Notes under the pieces: model-generated | Told to the model about the DNA's origin: nothing | The model's input: only the letters and a program-made list of their open reading frames with translations | Databases searched by the model: none | Program-made: the position numbers and the translations under genes | NCBI GenBank assembly: GCA_902582755.1 | Contig: CACHSZ010000001.1 | Coordinates: 177,774 to 241,773, forward strand | DNA from: an uncultured Alphaproteobacteria bacterium | GTDB lineage: Bacteria; Pseudomonadota; Alphaproteobacteria; HIMB59; GCA-002718135 | Direction of reading: 5' to 3' | Length of the DNA: 64,000 nucleotides | Shown here: positions 39,555 to 49,129 of the stretch, in pieces | Layout of the letters: each line of letters opens with the position of its first letter | How positions within the stretch are numbered: the stretch's first letter is position 1

Positions 39555-39593
39555 CCGTTCAAACTTGTTATGGCCTGCGGGGCAGCCTAACGG
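39555..39593 (+). promoter_or_regulatory. Structured RNA leader upstream of rpmI-rplT
   Basis: A GC-rich island in AT-rich DNA folds as nested helices: an outer CCGTT/AACGG pair (39555-39559 with 39589-39593) around an inner hairpin GG(C)CTGC-GGG-GCAGCC (39572-39587). It lies 16 bases before the rpmI ribosome site. In E. coli and firmicutes, L20 represses this operon by binding a leader mimic of its rRNA site; I propose the same role by position. I cannot match it to a known family by eye. It might also be an attenuator or processing site. Confidence 0.55.
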
Positions 39594-39619
39594 GTAAACT
39601 TATAATATAGGAGATAGTA

Positions 39620-39820
39620 ATGCCCAAGCTTAAAACTAAAAGTAGTTTAAAAAAAAGATTTTCTAGAACAGGTACTGGTAAAATTAAATTTAAACCTGCT
39701 GGAAAGAGACATGGAATGAGTAAACGTTCCAATAAATTTATTCGTAACACTAAAAGATCTGCAATTATGTCACCAGGTGACTCTGCTTTGATTGATCATA
39801 TGTTACCATACAATAAGTAA
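39620..39820 (+). CDS. rpmI: 50S ribosomal protein L35
   Basis: 66 residues, standard size. [21 protein letters not shown] and the [14 protein letters not shown] region are typical L35. A strong Shine-Dalgarno (TAGGAG) precedes the ATG, in contrast with weak sites elsewhere, and the structured element lies just upstream. It is followed after ten bases by rplT. Confidence 0.98.
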   Translation: MPKLKTKSSLKKRFSRTGTGKIKFKPAGKRHGMSKRSNKFIRNTKRSAIMSPGDSALIDHMLPYNK

Positions 39821-39830
39821 GGGGAAATCA

Positions 39831-40184
39831 ATGGCAAGAGTATCACGAGGTGTTACAGCAAGAGCTAGACACAAAAAAGTAATTAAAAGAGCAAAAGGCT
39901 ATTACGGTAGAAGAAAAAATGTTTTTCGTGTTGCCGTGCAGGCTGTCGAAAGAGGCATGCAATATGCTTATAGAGATCGTAAAAAAAGAAAAAGTGATTT
40001 TAGGGGTTTATGGATTCAAAGAATCAATGCTGGTGTTCGACTTCATGGTTTAACATATTCGCAATTTATATCTGGTCTTAAAAAATCATCTATTGAAATA
40101 GATAGAAAGATTTTAGCAGATCTTGCAGTTAACCAGCCAGAAGCTTTTAAAGCTTTAGTTGATAAAGCTCAATCTGCTAGATAA
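39831..40184 (+). CDS. rplT: 50S ribosomal protein L20
   Basis: 117 residues from the ATG at 39831. The track start at 39792 adds 13 residues that overlap rpmI and are absent from the family; ATGGCAAGAG follows a good GGGGAAA ribosome site, and [16 protein letters not shown] is the standard L20 N-terminus. L20 is needed for early 50S assembly and represses its own operon in several bacteria. Confidence 0.98.
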   Translation: MARVSRGVTARARHKKVIKRAKGYYGRRKNVFRVAVQAVERGMQYAYRDRKKRKSDFRGLWIQRINAGVRLHGLTYSQFISGLKKSSIEIDRKILADLAVNQPEAFKALVDKAQSAR

Positions 40185-40213
40185 TTTTAATTAATAAAAT
40201 ATAATAGATATTG

Positions 40214-41272
40214 ATGGCATTTGCTGAAAATAAAATTGATGTTCTAAAAAAAATTAAAGCTTCAAACTCCTTTGAAGATTTAGAAAAACTTCGATTATAT
40301 TATTTAGGTAAAAAGGGATTAATACCAGAAGCTTTAAAAGGATTAGGCTCTTTGTCGATTGAAGAAAAAAAATCGAAAGGGCAGGAATTAAATATTATTA
40401 AAAAAGAAATTGAAGAAGGTATTAAAAACCAAAGAATAGAAATTGAAAATATTGAAATTTCAAACAGGATTAATTTAGAATCAATTGATGTTACTCTACC
40501 ACCCAATATTTCTGAAAAAGGAAAAATACACCCAATTAGTCAAACAATATTTAATATTATAGAAATTTTTGGAAATTTAAATTATGCAGTGGAAACAGGT
40601 CCAGATATAGAAACAGATTTTAATAATTTTACAGCTTTAAATATACCAGAACATCACCCAGCAAGAGAAATGCAGGATACTTTTTATATTAAGGATAACG
40701 GAGACAAAAATGTTCTTCGAACCCATACTAGCCCTGTTCAAGTGAGAACTATGCTCAATACAAAACCACCTATTAAAATTATTGTACCTGGCAGAACTTA
40801 TAGAAGTGACTCAGATGCTACACATGCACCTATGTTTCATCAGGTAGAAGGTTTAGTCGTTGATACAAGTTCTACTATGGTTGATTTAAAATCAACACTC
40901 GTTTCCTTCTTAGAAGAATTTTTCGAAGTAAAAAACTTACAATATCGTTTTCGCCCTAGTTACTTTCCTTTTACCGAGCCTAGTGCAGAAATGGATGTAG
41001 CTTATACCAAAGTAAATAATAAAATAAAAATTGGTGAAGGAGATAAATGGTTAGAAATATTGGGTTGTGGAATGGTCAATCCTGTAGTTTTAGATAATTG
41101 TAATATTGACTCAAAACAGTATCAAGGTTTTGCTTTTGGTATGGGAATTGAGCGTTTGTCGATGCTTAAATATGGTATTACAGATTTAAGAAGTTTTTTT
41201 GACCCAAATTATAGATGGTTGGATCATTATGGTTTTAGTATTTTAGATAATCAAACACGATCAGGGCTATAA
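40214..41272 (+). CDS. pheS: Phenylalanyl-tRNA synthetase alpha subunit
   Basis: 352 residues from the ATG at 40214; the track uses a TTG one codon earlier. An N-terminal coiled coil (about 1-90) that binds tRNA-Phe precedes the class II catalytic domain with motif 2 GRTYRSDSDATHAPMFHQVEG and motif 3 FGMGIERLSMLKYG. Ends flush against the pheT ATG. No pheM-like attenuator peptide is visible in the short 29-base gap after rplT. Confidence 0.97.
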   Translation: MAFAENKIDVLKKIKASNSFEDLEKLRLYYLGKKGLIPEALKGLGSLSIEEKKSKGQELNIIKKEIEEGIKNQRIEIENIEISNRINLESIDVTLPPNISEKGKIHPISQTIFNIIEIFGNLNYAVETGPDIETDFNNFTALNIPEHHPAREMQDTFYIKDNGDKNVLRTHTSPVQVRTMLNTKPPIKIIVPGRTYRSDSDATHAPMFHQVEGLVVDTSSTMVDLKSTLVSFLEEFFEVKNLQYRFRPSYFPFTEPSAEMDVAYTKVNNKIKIGEGDKWLEILGCGMVNPVVLDNCNIDSKQYQGFAFGMGIERLSMLKYGITDLRSFFDPNYRWLDHYGFSILDNQTRSGL

Positions 41273-43663
41273 ATGAAATTTACATTAGACTGGCTAAAAG
41301 ATCATTTAGATACTTCTGAAAATTTAAAAACCATAACAGATACTTTAACCAATATCGGTTTAGAGATTGAAAGTGTAGAAGATAAATCAGAAATATTTGA
41401 GAATTTTACAGTAGCTAAAATTTTAAAAGCAGAAAAACATCCTGATGCAGATAAGCTTAAAGTATGTCAGGTTGAAACAATAAATGGAAATTTTCAAGTT
41501 GTGTGTGGTGCTCCAAATGCAAGACAGGGGATGCTAGGGATTTTTGCACCTGAAAATAGCTATATTCCTGGTACAGACTTACATTTAAAAAAAACCAAAA
41601 TAAGAGGAGTTGAGTCTTGTGGAATGCTTGTATCAGAAAGAGAGATGGGTATTTCTAACGAACACGATGGAATTATTGAAATAAAAGATAATTATAAAAT
41701 TGGTGATTTATTTAGTAAAATCTTTAAAATAGATGAACCTGTCATTGAAATTAATTTAACACCAAATAGATCTGACTGTTTATCGGTCAGAGGTATCGCA
41801 AGAGATTTAGCAGCAGCAGGAATTGGTAAATTAAAAGACATAAATTATAAAAAAGTTAAAGAATCATTTAAAAGCCCAATTACTTGGAAAAAAGAATTTC
41901 AAAATAATAATCTATGTCCTGGAGTAGCAGGTCGATATTTCAAAAATATCAAAAATGTAGAAAGTCCTAAATGGCTTCAAGATAGATTAACTGCAATCGG
42001 ATTAAGACCGATTTCAGCTCTTGTTGACATCACAAATTATATTACCTTTGACTTAGGAAGACCACTTCATGTTTACGATGCTGATAAAGTTTCAGGCAAT
42101 TTAACAATGCGATTAGCCAACAAAAATGAGGAATGTTTAGCATTAAATGAAGTTAATTATAAATGTGACAGTGATATGATTGTAATTTCTGATGATGAAA
42201 ATAGACTTCATGGAATTGGTGGGGTCATGGGTGGCCTTAATAGTGGTTGTAGCATGGAGACCAAAAATGTTTTTCTAGAAGTTGCGTTATTTGATCCAGT
42301 TTCTATCACTAAAACTGGAAGAAAACTAAATCTTCAAAGTGATGCACGTTACCGTTTTGAAAGAGGGATAGATACTAATTCCATCTATTGGGGTGTAGAT
42401 GCTGCAACTCAAATGATTTTAGAATTATGTGGAGGTGAAGTAGGTGAGTTCGTTTCTTCAGAAATTAACATAGAAAAAAGTAAACCATTTATGTTTGATA
42501 CAAATAAAGTGAAGACTTTTGGTGGAATAGAAATCAATAATGAGGAACAAGAAAAAATTTTAGTTTCACTTGGTTTTTCTGTTAATAAAAAAAAATCAAA
42601 ATTCGAAATTCAAAGCCCTACTTTTAGACCAGATATTGTTGGTGAGGCAGATATAGTAGAGGAAGTAATTAGAATTTATGGTTATAATAAAATTCCTCTT
42701 AAAAAAGTAACTAATCAAGAAGAAAAAAAGCAGATTTTAAATACCAAAACAAAAACTTTTTATAAAAGTAAAAAAATTATGGCTCTGAATGGATATTCTG
42801 AAGTCGTAACTTGGTCGTTTATGGATGAAAATAATGCAAAAATTATATCAGATGAAATAATTATTTTAAAAAATCCTATAAGTACCGATTTAAATACGAT
42901 GAGACCATCTACGATTCCAAATTTATTAGAAGCAATCAATCAAAATAAATCTAGAATGTATCTAAGAGCAAAAATATTTGAAGTAGGTCCAAATTTTTCT
43001 AAATCACTAGCTGGCCAACAAGAAAATGTTGCCACTGCTATAGCTTATGGCTCATCAGATGAACAAAATTGGTTATCAAATAAAAAAAATATTGATGTCT
43101 TTAATATAAAATCTGATTTATTTTCTATTTTAGCTGATTTAAATGTACCTATAGATAATTTGCTATATGAAAAATTAGAAGGTAAAATTTATCATCCTGG
43201 AAAATCATCTTCTTTGAGGCTTGGTAAAAACAAAATAGCTGATTTTGGAGAATTACATCCAGTTCTATTAAAAACAATGGATGTTAATTTCAAGGTATAT
43301 GGTTTTGAAATATATTTGGAGAATATTTCACAATTTCAAGAGAATAAATCTTCTTCAAAAGGAGGTTTTACTAACAATCCCTATCAAATGGTTGAAAGAG
43401 ATTTTGCCTTTCTTTTTCCAAAAGAAGTAAAGGCAGGTGAGATAATTAAAAAAGTAAAAAAAATAGATAAAAATATAATTCAGAACGTAACGATATTTGA
43501 TGTTTATGATGGAGATAAACTTCCAGAAAATAAAAAAAGTATTGCTTTCAGGGTTTTACTTCAACCTCAAGATAAAACATTCAATGATCAAGAAATTGAG
43601 GAATTATCAAATAAAATAATAGACGAAATATCCAAATCGCTTGATGCATCTATAAGAAACTAA
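41273..43663 (+). CDS. pheT: Phenylalanyl-tRNA synthetase beta subunit
   Basis: 796 residues. N-terminal tRNA-binding (EMAP-like) domain (about 40-150, [20 protein letters not shown]), the B3/B4 editing region, B5 domain ([20 protein letters not shown]) and C-terminal anticodon-binding FDX-ACB domain ([14 protein letters not shown]). It forms the alpha2-beta2 enzyme with PheS. Its TAA overlaps the lepA ATG (TAATG). Confidence 0.97.
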   Translation: MKFTLDWLKDHLDTSENLKTITDTLTNIGLEIESVEDKSEIFENFTVAKILKAEKHPDADKLKVCQVETINGNFQVVCGAPNARQGMLGIFAPENSYIPGTDLHLKKTKIRGVESCGMLVSEREMGISNEHDGIIEIKDNYKIGDLFSKIFKIDEPVIEINLTPNRSDCLSVRGIARDLAAAGIGKLKDINYKKVKESFKSPITWKKEFQNNNLCPGVAGRYFKNIKNVESPKWLQDRLTAIGLRPISALVDITNYITFDLGRPLHVYDADKVSGNLTMRLANKNEECLALNEVNYKCDSDMIVISDDENRLHGIGGVMGGLNSGCSMETKNVFLEVALFDPVSITKTGRKLNLQSDARYRFERGIDTNSIYWGVDAATQMILELCGGEVGEFVSSEINIEKSKPFMFDTNKVKTFGGIEINNEEQEKILVSLGFSVNKKKSKFEIQSPTFRPDIVGEADIVEEVIRIYGYNKIPLKKVTNQEEKKQILNTKTKTFYKSKKIMALNGYSEVVTWSFMDENNAKIISDEIIILKNPISTDLNTMRPSTIPNLLEAINQNKSRMYLRAKIFEVGPNFSKSLAGQQENVATAIAYGSSDEQNWLSNKKNIDVFNIKSDLFSILADLNVPIDNLLYEKLEGKIYHPGKSSSLRLGKNKIADFGELHPVLLKTMDVNFKVYGFEIYLENISQFQENKSSSKGGFTNNPYQMVERDFAFLFPKEVKAGEIIKKVKKIDKNIIQNVTIFDVYDGDKLPENKKSIAFRVLLQPQDKTFNDQEIEELSNKIIDEISKSLDASIRN

Positions 43664-45465
43664 TGACAGAACTTAGTTCTATTCGTAATTTCTCAATTGT
43701 TGCTCACATAGATCATGGAAAATCAACGTTAGCCGATAGACTAATACAGTTTTGTGGTGGTTTAACTGATAGAGAAATGAAAGAACAGGTTCTAGACTCA
43801 ATGGAGTTAGAAAGAGAAAGAGGCATTACAATAAAAGCTCAAACAGTTAGACTTTCTTACAAATCAAATGATGGCAAAACTTACATACTTAATATTATGG
43901 ACACTCCAGGTCATGTTGATTTCTCATATGAGGTATCAAGATCTTTAGCGGCATGCGAGGGATCTTTGTTAATAGTTGATTCTACTCAAGGTGTTGAGGC
44001 TCAAACATTAGCCAATGCGTATCAGGCCATTAATAATGATCATGAAATTTTACCTGTCCTAAATAAAATTGATCTTCCCTCTTCTGAACCAGATAAAATA
44101 AAATCACAAATTGAAGATGTGCTTGGTATTGAAACAGATAATGCTTCTCTTGTTTCAGCAAAAACAGGTACAGGCATAGAAGATTTATTAAATAAAATTA
44201 TAACACTTCTTCCTTCTCCATCTGGTGAAATAAGTAAAGAATTGAAATGTATGTTAGTTGATAGTTGGTATGACAGCTATCTCGGTGTTGTGGTACTTGT
44301 AAGAGTGATAAATGGAGAGCTAAAAAAAGGTCAGAAAATAAGATTTATGGCAACAGGTGCTACATATACAATTGATAGAGTAGGGATCTTTTCTCCTAAG
44401 GCAACTGAAGTTGATACACTTGGTCCTGGAGAAATTGGATTTATTAACTCTGGTATTAAAAGTGTTTCTGATTGTAAAGTTGGTGACACGATAACAGATG
44501 ATAAACTCCCAACTGAAGAAGTTCTTCCAGGTTTTAAACCATCACAACCAGTAGTTTTTTGTGGAATGTTTCCTGTCGACTCAGATGATTATGAACATAT
44601 GCGTGATAGTATGGCTAAACTTGCATTAAATGATTCAAGTTTTTCTTATGAACCAGAAGTAAGTCCTGCCTTAGGTTATGGTTTTCGGTGTGGTTTTCTA
44701 GGCTTACTTCATTTAGAAATTATAAGAGATCGATTTGAAAGAGAATTTAATTTGGAACTTGTAACAACTGCACCATCAGTAGTTTATAAAATTTTAATGA
44801 AAGATGGATCATCTATCAATCTTCATAATCCTACAGATATGCCTGATCCAGTAAAAGTTGAAAATATTTCAGAACCTTGGATAAAGGCTACAATAATTGT
44901 GCCTGAAGAATTTTTAGGATCAGTGTTAGAATTATGTACCTCAAAAAGAGGTATACAAATTAATATGAGTTATGCCGGAAATAGACCATTAGTTGAGTAC
45001 AAACTTCCACTTAATGAAGTTGTTTTTGATTTTTATGACAGATTAAAATCAATAACAAAAGGTTATGCAAGTTTTGATTATGAAATTACCGGATATGAGG
45101 TAAATAATTTAGTTAAAGTAGGGATTCTTATCAATGGAGATCCAGTAGATGCTTTATCTTTAATTGTCCACAAAGATAGATCTGAGCAAAGAGGAAGAGC
45201 ACTCTGTGAAAGATTAAAAGATTTAATACCTAGACAGCAATTTAGAGTTGCAATTCAGGCTGCAATTGGAGGAAAAATAATTGCACGTGAAACCGTAGCT
45301 TCATTTAGAAAAGATGTAACACAAAAACTTTACGGTGGAGATGTTACAAGAAAGAATAAACTATTAGATAAACAAAAAAAGGGTAAAAAAAGAATGAGAC
45401 AATTTGGAAAAGTTGATATTCCACAAAATACTTTTTTAAATGCTCTCAAAATGAAAGATAATTAA
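43663..45465 (+). CDS. lepA: Elongation factor 4 (LepA), ribosomal GTPase
   Basis: 600 residues, standard size. G1 [15 protein letters not shown]3 DTPGHVDFS and G4 NKIDLP are intact, and the C-terminal unique domain ends in [14 protein letters not shown]. LepA back-translocates stalled ribosomes and helps 30S assembly. It is translationally coupled to pheT. No rho-independent terminator is seen; an AT-only palindrome (ATTAAAAATTTTTTAAT) spans its stop. Confidence 0.98.
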   Translation: MTELSSIRNFSIVAHIDHGKSTLADRLIQFCGGLTDREMKEQVLDSMELERERGITIKAQTVRLSYKSNDGKTYILNIMDTPGHVDFSYEVSRSLAACEGSLLIVDSTQGVEAQTLANAYQAINNDHEILPVLNKIDLPSSEPDKIKSQIEDVLGIETDNASLVSAKTGTGIEDLLNKIITLLPSPSGEISKELKCMLVDSWYDSYLGVVVLVRVINGELKKGQKIRFMATGATYTIDRVGIFSPKATEVDTLGPGEIGFINSGIKSVSDCKVGDTITDDKLPTEEVLPGFKPSQPVVFCGMFPVDSDDYEHMRDSMAKLALNDSSFSYEPEVSPALGYGFRCGFLGLLHLEIIRDRFEREFNLELVTTAPSVVYKILMKDGSSINLHNPTDMPDPVKVENISEPWIKATIIVPEEFLGSVLELCTSKRGIQINMSYAGNRPLVEYKLPLNEVVFDFYDRLKSITKGYASFDYEITGYEVNNLVKVGILINGDPVDALSLIVHKDRSEQRGRALCERLKDLIPRQQFRVAIQAAIGGKIIARETVASFRKDVTQKLYGGDVTRKNKLLDKQKKGKKRMRQFGKVDIPQNTFLNALKMKDN

Positions 45466-45497
45466 AAATTTTTTAATTATAATTATTTACTATTTTT

Positions 45498-45599
45498 CTA
45501 GCTTTAAAATCATGATTGTTTTTTGTAATCTTGATAGATTCCAAATATTTTTCTAAACAATTTAATCTATCATAAGTTGGTATACATATTTAAAGCTAG
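45498..45599. repeat. Nested inverted repeats in the 242-base gap after lepA (possible structured RNA)
   Basis: Outer arms CTAGCTTTAAA (45498-45508) and TTTAAAGCTAG (45589-45599) are perfect 11-base complements. Inside lie perfect 9-base arms TGATAGATT (45532-45540) and AATCTATCA (45564-45572). A third CTAGC at 45612 could pair with the GCTAG of the outer right arm, giving an alternative hairpin. No ORF covers it. It could be a small RNA, an mRNA 3' element, or a mobile-element relic. No function can be assigned. Confidence 0.5.
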
Positions 45600-45659
45600 G
45601 TATAATTATTTCTAGCTGTGTTAATAATTAGCTGCATGTATTCTTGTATTAATTAGTTT

Positions 45660-45688
45660 TTGAAGATATGTTGATTATGGTATATAAT
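45660..45688 (+). promoter_or_regulatory. Strong candidate promoter for the radical SAM gene
   Basis: TTGAAG, 17-base spacer, perfect TATAAT. Transcription would begin near 45695, leaving a leader of about 13 bases before ATG 45708. It is one of the best promoters by eye in the window. Confidence 0.6.
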
Positions 45689-45707
45689 AATATATTGACA
45701 ATTTATA

Positions 45708-46937
45708 ATGGAAATAAATATAAATAATAAATCTATCAGTTCTTTAAAAGAACCTGGGGCTCCTATTATAATAGTTACTCTTCCAGAAATTGCAGAAGCA
45801 ATTTTAAATGCTTGTAAAGAATATGGTATAGAAGTTGCAGGATGTTGTGATAATGAAACAAGAAAATTAGACGATCTTTACTGTGGAGTAAAAGTATATC
45901 ATACTCCGTCACTACCTAAGTATTTTCCAAAAGCCAGACTTATAATTGCATATCACAATTTACAAGAAAGTGCTGAACAATTATCTGCTTTAGGTTATGA
46001 TGAGTTTTATTCACCTCTTGAACTACTCAAGAATTATGATGTAAAAAAGTACCAACACCGGGTAACACAATTGTTTATGGAAACAAGAATAGCAGTTACA
46101 AATAAAAGTCATGAATCATATTTTGATAAATCAATAACATACCTTAGAAGCCTAGACGTACAAATTACAACAAAATGTTCTTTAAAATGTCAAAGTTGTT
46201 CTAATCTAATGCAATATTATACTTCTGCAAAAAATACGGATACAGAAATTCTTAAATCCATAGAAATACTCGCAGATAATGTTGATGATATTTCAGAATA
46301 TAGAGTAATTGGTGGCGAACCACTTATGAATAAAGATTGGGCAAATATTGTTAATGGAATAATTGAAAAGGATATAAAGCGAAAAGTATTTGTTTTTACT
46401 AATGGAACAATTAAGCCTAAAGACGAACAATTAGAGTCTTTTCATGGTAAGGATGTAAATTTCTATATTACTGATTATGGTAATCTTTCCCGAAACATAG
46501 ATGTTACAGAGGAAAGCTTAAAAAAATATAATATAAGTTATTTTAGAAAGCCTGCTGATAATTGGGTTGACTGTAGTGGCATTAAGAAACATAACCGAAC
46601 GGCTAAGGAGAATGAAATAGTATTTAATGAATGTTGTGCTAAACAACTTTATACTCTTTTAAGCGGTAAATTGTTTAGTTGTCCTTTTATAGCAAATGCT
46701 GTTGAGTTAAACGCAATCCCAAATAATCGTTTTGATTATGTTGATTTGCATTCTAATGCACCAGATTTAAAACAAAAGATTGAAAGATTAGTTAATATGA
46801 AATCATTTTTCCCTGCGTGTGATTATTGTGTAGGCAGACCAAAAGATCCTACAACTGCCAAAGTATATGATGGTAAAGGTATGATAGAACCTGGTATTCA
46901 AGCTCCTAAACCAATATCTTATAAAGAATTTATATAA
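45708..46937 (+). CDS. Radical SAM protein with N-terminal Rossmann-like domain
   Basis: 409 residues. Residues 1-120 look like the PglD/FkbM-associated Rossmann domain (IIVTLPEIAEAILNAC, AGCCDNETRKLDDLYCGV). The radical SAM cluster motif is CSLKCQSC (C157, C161, C164), followed by a GGEPLM motif. C-terminal cysteines (FNECCAKQ, LFSCPF, FPACDYCVG) suggest a SPASM-like auxiliary Fe-S cluster. Such proteins occur in surface polysaccharide gene sets; the reaction is unknown. It has its own good promoter and is followed by a GT2 gene after 57 bases. Confidence 0.8.
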   Translation: MEININNKSISSLKEPGAPIIIVTLPEIAEAILNACKEYGIEVAGCCDNETRKLDDLYCGVKVYHTPSLPKYFPKARLIIAYHNLQESAEQLSALGYDEFYSPLELLKNYDVKKYQHRVTQLFMETRIAVTNKSHESYFDKSITYLRSLDVQITTKCSLKCQSCSNLMQYYTSAKNTDTEILKSIEILADNVDDISEYRVIGGEPLMNKDWANIVNGIIEKDIKRKVFVFTNGTIKPKDEQLESFHGKDVNFYITDYGNLSRNIDVTEESLKKYNISYFRKPADNWVDCSGIKKHNRTAKENEIVFNECCAKQLYTLLSGKLFSCPFIANAVELNAIPNNRFDYVDLHSNAPDLKQKIERLVNMKSFFPACDYCVGRPKDPTTAKVYDGKGMIEPGIQAPKPISYKEFI

Positions 46938-46994
46938 TTTCTTGATAAGAAATAATAAATTTTTTTATTCAAAACAATATATTATAAAAAAATT

Positions 46995-48086
46995 ATGACA
47001 GATCAATTTTGTATAAGTGTTATTGTTCCATTTTACAATTCTGAACTTAGTATCAAAAGATGTATTAATTCAATATTGAAACAAGATTTTGAAAAAACTT
47101 TTGAAATAATTATGATTGATGATGCATCAACAGACAATAGTAAAAAAATTATTAAGAAACAAAATTCATCTTTGATAAAATTAATTTCTTTACCAAAAAA
47201 TAGTGGTCCCGCTGCAGCAAGAAATGCAGGTTTAAAAATTGCAAAAGGGGAATATATTTTTTTTCTTGATGCAGATGATACAATTCTAAACAATACTTTT
47301 TCAACATTATATGAAAACGCTAAAGAAAATGATTTTGATCTAGTATTTTGTGATAAAAAAAGAATACAAGATTCACAAAATAAAAGAGAACACAATTATG
47401 TTTATTCTGAAGATAAAGTTTTTAATTATAGTAATATTCTTGAAGAAATTAAGAAGCGTTTATTTGATCCAAATTATATGCAGGGAGTAGTTGGGCTTCA
47501 TGGTAAATTAATTAAAAAATCAATAATAACTAACAACAAATTAAGTTTTCAAAATGAATTAAGATATTTAGAGGACGAAACTTTTGTTTGGGACATTTTA
47601 GGATACGTAAATAATATGAAATATGTACGTATACAGTTATATAGTTATTATTCTAATGAAAATTTAAATACTGCACGATCTGAAGGATTAAGTCGTGATT
47701 TTCCATTATCCAATTTTAAAATAATTAAAAATCATGTACAAAATTGTTTTAAGACACGAGGTGTTTCAAGTAAGGAAATAGTTAAACTTGGCGACCAGGC
47801 ATTAATATTCTTTATTATATACGCATTAGTTTCTTTATCATTATCTATTTTAACTGGAAAAGCGAATTATGAAAAAGGATTTAAATATCGTAGAAAAATT
47901 ATTGATGATATTAATGTGGATCCTGATGTGTTAAATGCTATAAAAAATTATTCTTGTTCTAAAAATGAAAGCCCTTGGATACCCAAATCAATTTTTCTAC
48001 GCTCTCGTAAACTTATTGAATTAACTTGTACTGGAAGAGCTAATAAAATAATAAAAAACATGAGGAGAGATGTGAGAGCGGTTTAA
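46995..48086 (+). CDS. Glycosyltransferase family 2
   Basis: 363 residues. The GT-A core is clear: VIVPFYNSELSIKRCINSIL, DDASTDNSKKI, SGPAAARNAGLKIA and the metal motif FLDADDT. The C-terminal third has a possible hydrophobic segment (FFIIYALVSLSLSIL). The last eight codons (...MRRDVRAV stop) run into tRNA-Ser by 23 bases, so the mature tRNA 5' end lies inside the coding sequence. Acceptor unknown; paired with the radical SAM gene it probably acts in surface glycan synthesis. Confidence 0.88.
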   Translation: MTDQFCISVIVPFYNSELSIKRCINSILKQDFEKTFEIIMIDDASTDNSKKIIKKQNSSLIKLISLPKNSGPAAARNAGLKIAKGEYIFFLDADDTILNNTFSTLYENAKENDFDLVFCDKKRIQDSQNKREHNYVYSEDKVFNYSNILEEIKKRLFDPNYMQGVVGLHGKLIKKSIITNNKLSFQNELRYLEDETFVWDILGYVNNMKYVRIQLYSYYSNENLNTARSEGLSRDFPLSNFKIIKNHVQNCFKTRGVSSKEIVKLGDQALIFFIIYALVSLSLSILTGKANYEKGFKYRRKIIDDINVDPDVLNAIKNYSCSKNESPWIPKSIFLRSRKLIELTCTGRANKIIKNMRRDVRAV

Positions 48087-48153
48087 TCAGCACGCTTGGA
48101 AAGCGTGTGTAGTAGCAATACTACCGAGGGTTCGAATCCCTCTCTCTCCGCCA
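48064..48153 (+). tRNA. tRNA-Ser(GGA), CCA encoded
   Basis: Acceptor GGAGAGA pairs perfectly with TCTCTCC, followed by discriminator G and encoded CCA. Anticodon stem CACGC/GCGTG with loop TTGGAAA gives anticodon GGA (serine). A long class II variable arm (GTAGTA-GCAA-TACTAC) and T-arm GAGGG-TTCGAAT-CCCTC confirm tRNA-Ser. The first 23 bases overlap the end of the GT2 gene. The mature tRNA without CCA spans 48064-48150. Confidence 0.97.
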
Positions 48154-48233
48154 TAAAAAAAATAAATTTCTAAGAACATTCCAAATTAAATATTGTCTCG
48201 ACACATACGACACTCTTAATTAAAGTAAAATAT

Positions 48234-48917
48234 TTAAATTGATTCTGCTTTTAATAAAACTGTTCCTGCTGCATCGTTTCCTGTGTAAGTAATTATTACT
48301 TCTCCAACAATGCCATTTTCTTCAAATTTGCCTTTAAAATCATATCTAATACCTACTGAAGGTTCTGGTAAATAAATAACACTAGATCGAATAGTAAATT
48401 TATTATCTTTTAAAAACTTGATTTTTGGTTTTGAGAATTTTAATAAATCTATGTTTTTAGCATCTTTAAAAGATATTTTAGTAATTTTACCATCAACTAA
48501 TTCAAACTTATGTTGCCAAACTTCTCCGTAATTAAAATCTGATATTACATAGGCATGTATTTTTGTAATTTCTACTTGAAACTCATGGTTCAATATATCT
48601 TGTTTGCTAAAATCACTTTTATTTTCTTTTAAATTATTTTCTAAACTAGAAACTTCTTCTAAAATTTTCTTTATTCCATTTATAAAATCATCTTCTGAAA
48701 TAATATCACTTTTTCTTAGAGAAATTAAATTTTTTATATTTTCACTATTTAGATTCATTTTATCAAGACCAGAATTTAGTTGGTCAATACCCAAAATTTC
48801 TTGAGAATATAAATCATATAATTTTAAAACCTCTAGATATTTCTCTCCATAAGCTATGTTTTGATTAGAGAAGAAAAATATAAAAATAAGAATAAGATTT
48901 TTAACAAATATTTTCAT
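48234..48917 (-). CDS. Hypothetical secreted protein
   Basis: 227 residues, not recognised. Residues 1-24 form a signal peptide (hydrophobic LILIFIFFF, cleavage near YG/EK). A helical, charged middle (about 30-105, with NLISLRKSD and KKILEEVSSLENNLKE) is followed by a beta-rich C-terminal part (KFTIRSSVIYLPEPSVG, GEVIITYTGNDAAGTVLL). No cysteines or lipobox are seen. It sits alone between a tRNA-Ser and its decayed copy. Possibly periplasmic or exported; no function is proposed. Confidence 0.75.
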   Translation of the reverse strand: MKIFVKNLILIFIFFFSNQNIAYGEKYLEVLKLYDLYSQEILGIDQLNSGLDKMNLNSENIKNLISLRKSDIISEDDFINGIKKILEEVSSLENNLKENKSDFSKQDILNHEFQVEITKIHAYVISDFNYGEVWQHKFELVDGKITKISFKDAKNIDLLKFSKPKIKFLKDNKFTIRSSVIYLPEPSVGIRYDFKGKFEENGIVGEVIITYTGNDAAGTVLLKAESI

Positions 48918-49043
48918 TAGTAAAAATACCTATAAGAAATTTCATTTGAATACTATATAAAATGTTAAACACATATAGGGCACACTATTTATATCAAAAA
49001 TTAATATTTAATTTTAAATACTCCTTGTAGTCTCTTAATTCTT

Positions 49044-49112
49044 GTCTAATAAACACACTTGGAAAGAGTGTGTATAGTAATATTATCAAGGGTTCGAATT
49101 CCTCTCTTTCCA
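49044..49112 (+). pseudogene. Decayed partial copy of tRNA-Ser(GGA)
   Basis: Aligns over about 70 bases with the 3' part of the tRNA-Ser at 48081-48150, with one deletion and about a dozen substitutions, mostly C to T or G to A. The anticodon loop TTGGAAA and T-loop GGGTTCGAAT are kept. The 5' acceptor and D-arm cannot pair with the 3' end, there is an A-A mismatch in the anticodon stem, and CCA is lost. It should be nonfunctional. It lies 17 bases from the TPR-methyltransferase stop. The rest of the 212-base gap is AT-rich with no further signal. Confidence 0.8.
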
Positions 49113-49129
49113 CAATCTAAAATTTAAAA

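Noticed and set aside
39792-39830. Track start of rplT with 13 extra N-terminal residues
   Set aside because: Overlaps rpmI, starts ATG without a ribosome site, and the L20 family begins at MARVSRG with a good GGGGAAA site.
45695-45700. Perfect TTGACA just before the radical SAM gene, as a -35 box
   Set aside because: There is no room for a -10 before the ATG at 45708; the upstream TTGAAG-17-TATAAT explains the promoter better.
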